From the NCBI GenBank assembly GCA_013152695.1, contig JAADFV010000445.1, positions 1-6,443 on the forward strand: a stretch of 6,443 nt of DNA, given 5' to 3'. The position numbers were made by a program, and so were the translations under genes. Below, piece by piece: positions 3,458 through 6,443 of the stretch. Positions within the stretch are counted from its first letter, which is position 1. Each line of letters opens with the position of its first letter. Origin of the DNA: Chloroflexota bacterium. Lineage in GTDB: Bacteria; Chloroflexota; Anaerolineae; J102. The notes beneath the pieces are model-generated. The model was not told where the DNA came from. It saw only the letters and a list, made by a program, of their open reading frames with translations, and ran no database searches.

Positions 3458-6443
3458 ATGTCAAGATACATCGCAACTCGCGCCATTCGGGGCGCCAATG
3501 CGCTCGTCAGCGAAGCTGAGCTTATGCTGCAAAAAGCCATACAAGAAAAAGGCCCCGACACCCCCGTTTCATTTCCTAACACAGCTTACTACCTCCCCCT
3601 CATCTTTGGCATGACCGGGGTTGAAGTCACAAAACTCAGTGATCTTCCTCCCGTCATTGCCCACGCTCGCAGGCTTCTCCATCCCCAGCCCGCAAGCAAG
3701 CACTGGACGCCCTACCTGGGCGAAACTCTGGACAGCGGTATGGCCACCCTTCTCGCCGCCGAGACGATCGAGGCCATCCGCTTTGTTTATGGTCTCCAGC
3801 CGGAGCCAATGCCCGGGCTGGAGCTGGCCGGAGGCACCTCCTACGAAAATATGGACAACGGCTACGAGGTTGCTGATGGTCACCTCAACGGCCCTATCGA
3901 TGATATTCAGCTCCGCTCCTGGGGTATCCAACTGGTGGATGGGCGTATGCCCGGCTTCGCCGCCATCGTCGGCTGTGCCAAATCCAATGAAGTTGCCGTA
4001 CAGATTGTGCGCGAACTGCAAAAGCGCAACATCCTTACCTTCCTCTCGGGCAACGTCAACGGCCGCAGCATCATCCACCAATTGATGGAAGAAGGGGTCG
4101 AGCTAGGCTACGACACTTACACCGTGCCTTTCGGCACAGACACCATCAGTGCCATCTACGCCCTCGGCTTTGCCACACGCTCCGCCCTCACTTTCGGTGG
4201 CCTGAAAGCGGGCCAGGCTCGTGACATCCTCCTTTACAACCGCTCCCGTGTCTTTGCCTTTGTCCTGGCACTGGGCGAAGTGGATGACCTTAAATATGCC
4301 GCCGCAGCCGGCGCCATCAACTTCGGCTTCCCCGTCATTGCCGATACCGTCATTCCCGAAATCCTGCCTACAGGCGTTACCACCTACGAACACGTAGTCA
4401 GTATGCCATGGAACGAGATTCCCGGAAAAGACGATGTGGAAAAAGCAGAACGGCTCGTACAAAAATGTATCGAAGTCCGTGGTGTCAAAATCAAAGTCAC
4501 CGATGTACCTGTGCCTGTGCCGTATGGCTCCGCCTTCGAAGGAGAAGTTGTGCGGAAAGCCGATATGCGCGTTGAATTCGGCGGCAAATACTCCCGCTGC
4601 TTCGAATATCTGCGCATGGTACCCCTCAACAGTATCGCCGATGGTGTCGTCGAAGTGGTTGGCCCTGACTTCTCCGAAGTCGAACCGCAGGGTTACATGG
4701 ATATGGGTATAGTGGTGGAAGTAGCAGGGCGCAAAATGCAAGAGGATTTCGAACCTGTGCTCGAACGCCAGATTCACTACTTCATCAACGGCGCCTCCGG
4801 TATCCAACACATCGGCCAGCGCGACATCACCTGGATTCGTATCTCCAAGGCCGCGGCTGACAAAGGTTTCACCCTCAAACACTTTGGCGCCATCCTTCAC
4901 GCCCGCTTCCATGCCGATTTCGGGGCCATTGTCGATAAGGTCAAAGTAACCATCTACACCGATCCCGAAAAAGTGGCAGAATGGCTGGCTATCGCCCGCG
5001 AAGCCTACGACTACCGCAACCGGCGCCTCGCTGATCTCACCGATGACGCCGTCGAGGAATTCTATTCCTGCACCTTATGCCAATCCTTTGCCCCCGACCA
5101 CGTTTGCATCGTCAGTCCCGAGCGCCTGGGTCTCTGTGGTGCTTACAACTGGCTCGACTGCAAAGCCTCCTACAACATCAATCCTACCGGCCCCAACCAG
5201 CCCATTCGCCTTGGCAAAGTCATCGATCCGGTCAAAGGCTATTGGGAAGGAACCATGTCGTATGCCAAAGTCGGCTCCCATGGCGTGATCGAGAAAGTTG
5301 CTATGTACTCGATCATGGAAAACCCCATGACAGCCTGTGGCTGCTTCGAATGTATCGTTATGGTCATTCCCGAGGTCAACGGCGTCATGGTCGTCAGCCG
5401 CGAAGATACAGGCATGACACCCGCCGGCATGAAGTTCAGCACCCTCGCCGGTATGGCCGGCGGCGGCATCCAGACCCCCGGCGTCATGGGTGTGGGCAAA
5501 TACTACCTGATTAGTCCCAAATTTATCTCCGCCGACGGTGGCTTCAAACGCATCGTCTGGATGAGCTCAGTGCTCAAAGAGACCATGGCGGATGAGCTCA
5601 AAGCCGCGGCCGAGCGAGAAGGTATTCCCGATCTTGTCGACCGTATTGCCACCGGCGACGATCTCACTGAAGTCGAAGACCTGATCAAATGGGTCGAAGA
5701 AAAACACCATCCCGTCTTAGACATGCCCCCCATGGGCATGGATGTCGAAACAGAAACCGCGGCCGAAACCTCTGAACAAGCTGCTCCCGACGTATTCGCC
5801 GCAGAGCTGGATGAACTGAGCATCTTGGCCGAGGCTGAGGCAGTAGTCGCCGCGGCCGAAGAGAAAGAACAGGCAGCGGCCGCATCCATACCTGAAGAAC
5901 AAACACCTGCTGCTATGGCGACATCTGAAACAACTCCTCCAGAACCAGCACAGACTCCTTCCTCACCCCCATCCTCACCTCCTCCATCCCAAACGACACC
6001 ACCCGCTTCGCCACCACCGCCACCGGCACCACCTGCGGGGACGCCTCCCGCACCGCCGGTCCCGGGTGATCCTCTCTTCGAGGCACAACAGGCAGCATTG
6101 CGCCAGGCCCAGGCTCTTCAACAAGCGCAAGAAGAAGCCTTGCGCCAGGCCGAAGCCCTCCAACGTGCCCGCCAGAGCGGTTACACTGGCGAAGGAGGCT
6201 CGGCCGAGCGTGCCGTTACGGCCTTACGTCGAGCCCTGATCGCCGCCCTGGCCGAACTGGGAGGTGTCGATCCCACCCTCCTCCAACAAATACAACCACC
6301 AACACCGGCTCCGGCCGCACCACCGCCCCCACCACCTGTGGCCCCACCGGCAGCGGCACCTCCGCCACCACCGGCCCCAGCCGAAGCCAAAGCAGCCGCA
6401 CCGCCACCTCCTACCGCCGCGCCTGCCCCACCGGCACCGGCAG
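3458..6443 (+). CDS. acsB: Acetyl-CoA synthase (CODH/ACS subunit) with long Pro/Ala-rich C-terminal extension; partial, runs off the window
   Basis: The frame is open for 995 codons without a stop. The enzyme condenses CO, a methyl group from the corrinoid protein and CoA into acetyl-CoA. Residues 1 to about 310 form the N-terminal CODH-contacting domain (FPNTAYYLPLIFG at 39-51, GFAAIVGCAKSNE at 166-178), which archaeal CdhC lacks. About 311-500 is the middle domain. About 500-760 carries the A-cluster: Cys538, Cys541, Cys550 and Cys560 (SCTLCQSFAPDHVC...GLC) for the Fe4S4 cluster and bridge, and Cys627-Gly-Cys629 for the distal nickel. All are spaced as in Moorella Cys506/509/518/528 and 595-597. 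The family ends near residue 760 (HPVLDMPPMG). Beyond it come an acidic Ala/Glu linker (762-825), a Pro-rich linker (826-869), a Gln/Ala-rich helix (872-907), a short helix (915-945) and a Pro/Ala linker (947-995). The core assignment is secure. The tail is unusual and its end is not seen. Confidence 0.96.
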   Translation, partial: MSRYIATRAIRGANALVSEAELMLQKAIQEKGPDTPVSFPNTAYYLPLIFGMTGVEVTKLSDLPPVIAHARRLLHPQPASKHWTPYLGETLDSGMATLLAAETIEAIRFVYGLQPEPMPGLELAGGTSYENMDNGYEVADGHLNGPIDDIQLRSWGIQLVDGRMPGFAAIVGCAKSNEVAVQIVRELQKRNILTFLSGNVNGRSIIHQLMEEGVELGYDTYTVPFGTDTISAIYALGFATRSALTFGGLKAGQARDILLYNRSRVFAFVLALGEVDDLKYAAAAGAINFGFPVIADTVIPEILPTGVTTYEHVVSMPWNEIPGKDDVEKAERLVQKCIEVRGVKIKVTDVPVPVPYGSAFEGEVVRKADMRVEFGGKYSRCFEYLRMVPLNSIADGVVEVVGPDFSEVEPQGYMDMGIVVEVAGRKMQEDFEPVLERQIHYFINGASGIQHIGQRDITWIRISKAAADKGFTLKHFGAILHARFHADFGAIVDKVKVTIYTDPEKVAEWLAIAREAYDYRNRRLADLTDDAVEEFYSCTLCQSFAPDHVCIVSPERLGLCGAYNWLDCKASYNINPTGPNQPIRLGKVIDPVKGYWEGTMSYAKVGSHGVIEKVAMYSIMENPMTACGCFECIVMVIPEVNGVMVVSREDTGMTPAGMKFSTLAGMAGGGIQTPGVMGVGKYYLISPKFISADGGFKRIVWMSSVLKETMADELKAAAEREGIPDLVDRIATGDDLTEVEDLIKWVEEKHHPVLDMPPMGMDVETETAAETSEQAAPDVFAAELDELSILAEAEAVVAAAEEKEQAAAASIPEEQTPAAMATSETTPPEPAQTPSSPPSSPPPSQTTPPASPPPPPAPPAGTPPAPPVPGDPLFEAQQAALRQAQALQQAQEEALRQAEALQRARQSGYTGEGGSAERAVTALRRALIAALAELGGVDPTLLQQIQPPTPAPAAPPPPPPVAPPAAAPPPPPAPAEAKAAAPPPPTAAPAPPAPA
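5741..5932 (+). other. Acidic Ala/Glu-rich linker of the AcsB extension
   Basis: Residues 762-825 follow the end of the ACS catalytic domain without a stop or frame change. They are dominated by Ala and Glu (for example AELDELSILAEAEAVVAAAE), with almost no aromatic residues and no cysteine. The stretch is probably partly helical and solvent-exposed. It begins the part of the protein that has no counterpart in the ACS sequences I know. Confidence 0.7.
5933..6064 (+). repeat. Pro/Ser/Thr-rich low-complexity linker in AcsB
   Basis: Residues 826-869 consist mostly of Pro, Ser, Thr and Ala and include a run of five prolines (852-856). Synonymous proline codons are mixed, so the run is not a simple DNA microsatellite. 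The + strand is very rich in C and poor in G here. Such sequence is expected to be an extended, flexible spacer. Confidence 0.8.
6095..6178 (+). repeat. Tandem 42-bp (14-residue) repeat in the AcsB extension
   Basis: Copy 1 (6095-6136) encodes ALRQAQALQQAQEE and copy 2 (6137-6178) encodes ALRQAEALQRARQS, identical at 9 of 14 residues. At DNA level both share TTGCGCCAGGCC at the same offset. Fourteen residues equal two heptads, and the Leu/Ala spacing suggests an amphipathic helix or short coiled coil between the two Pro-rich linkers. Confidence 0.75.
6296..6442 (+). repeat. Second Pro/Ala-rich linker in AcsB, reaching the window edge
   Basis: Residues 947-995 are almost only Pro and Ala, with proline runs of six (955-960), five (968-972) and four (982-985). 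They follow a small helical segment (about 915-945, containing SAERAVTALRRALIAALAEL). Because a linker normally joins two things, another domain or a terminal peptide probably lies beyond the window. Confidence 0.8.

Noticed and set aside
3569..4081. Minus-strand frame of 170 codons inside acsB
   Set aside because: It is antisense to the N-terminal ACS domain and shows no family resemblance or ribosome binding site.
4103..4912. Minus-strand frame of 269 codons inside acsB
   Set aside because: It is a mirror of the conserved ACS middle domain. The + strand frame is clearly the coding one.
6181..6407. Gly/Ala/Val-rich minus-strand frames opposite the AcsB tail
   Set aside because: They are the complement of proline and alanine codons, low-complexity by construction, and overlap in two frames. 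The + strand frame continues unbroken from acsB.
5741..6443. The AcsB tail as a frameshift artefact or separate downstream gene
   Set aside because: The frame does not change after the ACS domain, the coding pattern stays regular, and no Shine-Dalgarno with an ATG marks a new start. A miscalled stop codon near residue 760 cannot be excluded from one sequence alone.

Overview
The window carries the 5' part of a CODH/ACS operon on the + strand, preceded by about 0.9 kb of non-coding DNA. In order it encodes a small protein with a cysteine-less heavy-metal-associated (HMA-like) fold (941-1333), the carbon monoxide dehydrogenase catalytic subunit AcsA/CooS (1430-3448), and the bacterial-type acetyl-CoA synthase AcsB (3458 to beyond the window end). 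CODH reduces CO2 to CO at its Ni-Fe C-cluster. ACS then joins that CO to a methyl group and CoA at its A-cluster to give acetyl-CoA, the final step of the Wood-Ljungdahl pathway. The ligands for the iron-sulphur and nickel clusters are present in both enzymes, so both look functional.

Organism: an anaerobic bacterium with a Wood-Ljungdahl pathway, which may run in either direction. ACS has the large N-terminal CODH-contacting domain found in bacteria and absent from archaeal CdhC, so an archaeon is unlikely. The moderately GC-rich coding DNA and the palindrome-rich intergenic DNA remind me of Chloroflexota (Anaerolineae). That is an impression from memory, not a demonstrated assignment.

Layout: 1-640 is GC-rich, holds no credible gene, and is packed with short palindromes and diverged direct repeats resembling REP elements. 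One perfect 18-bp inverted repeat there frames 65 bp. Positions 640-940 are AT-rich and look like the operon control region. There I see a Rex-like operator, a CRP/FNR-like half-site pair, two candidate promoters and a leader that can form alternative stems. From 941 on, all three genes have good Shine-Dalgarno sequences. acsA and acsB are only 9 nt apart, and the acsB ribosome binding site abuts the acsA stop codon, so they are probably translated together.

The strongest oddity is the C-terminus of AcsB. The family normally ends near residue 760 in this numbering, but this frame stays open for at least 234 more residues and runs off the window. The added part is an acidic Ala/Glu linker, a Pro-rich linker, a Gln/Ala-rich helix with a tandem 14-residue repeat, a short helical segment and a second Pro/Ala-rich linker. 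This layout resembles the flexible swinging arms of other multienzyme complexes and may tether a further module or partner. The second oddity is the HMA-like protein directly upstream, which lacks the metal-binding CxxC but keeps the fold signature.
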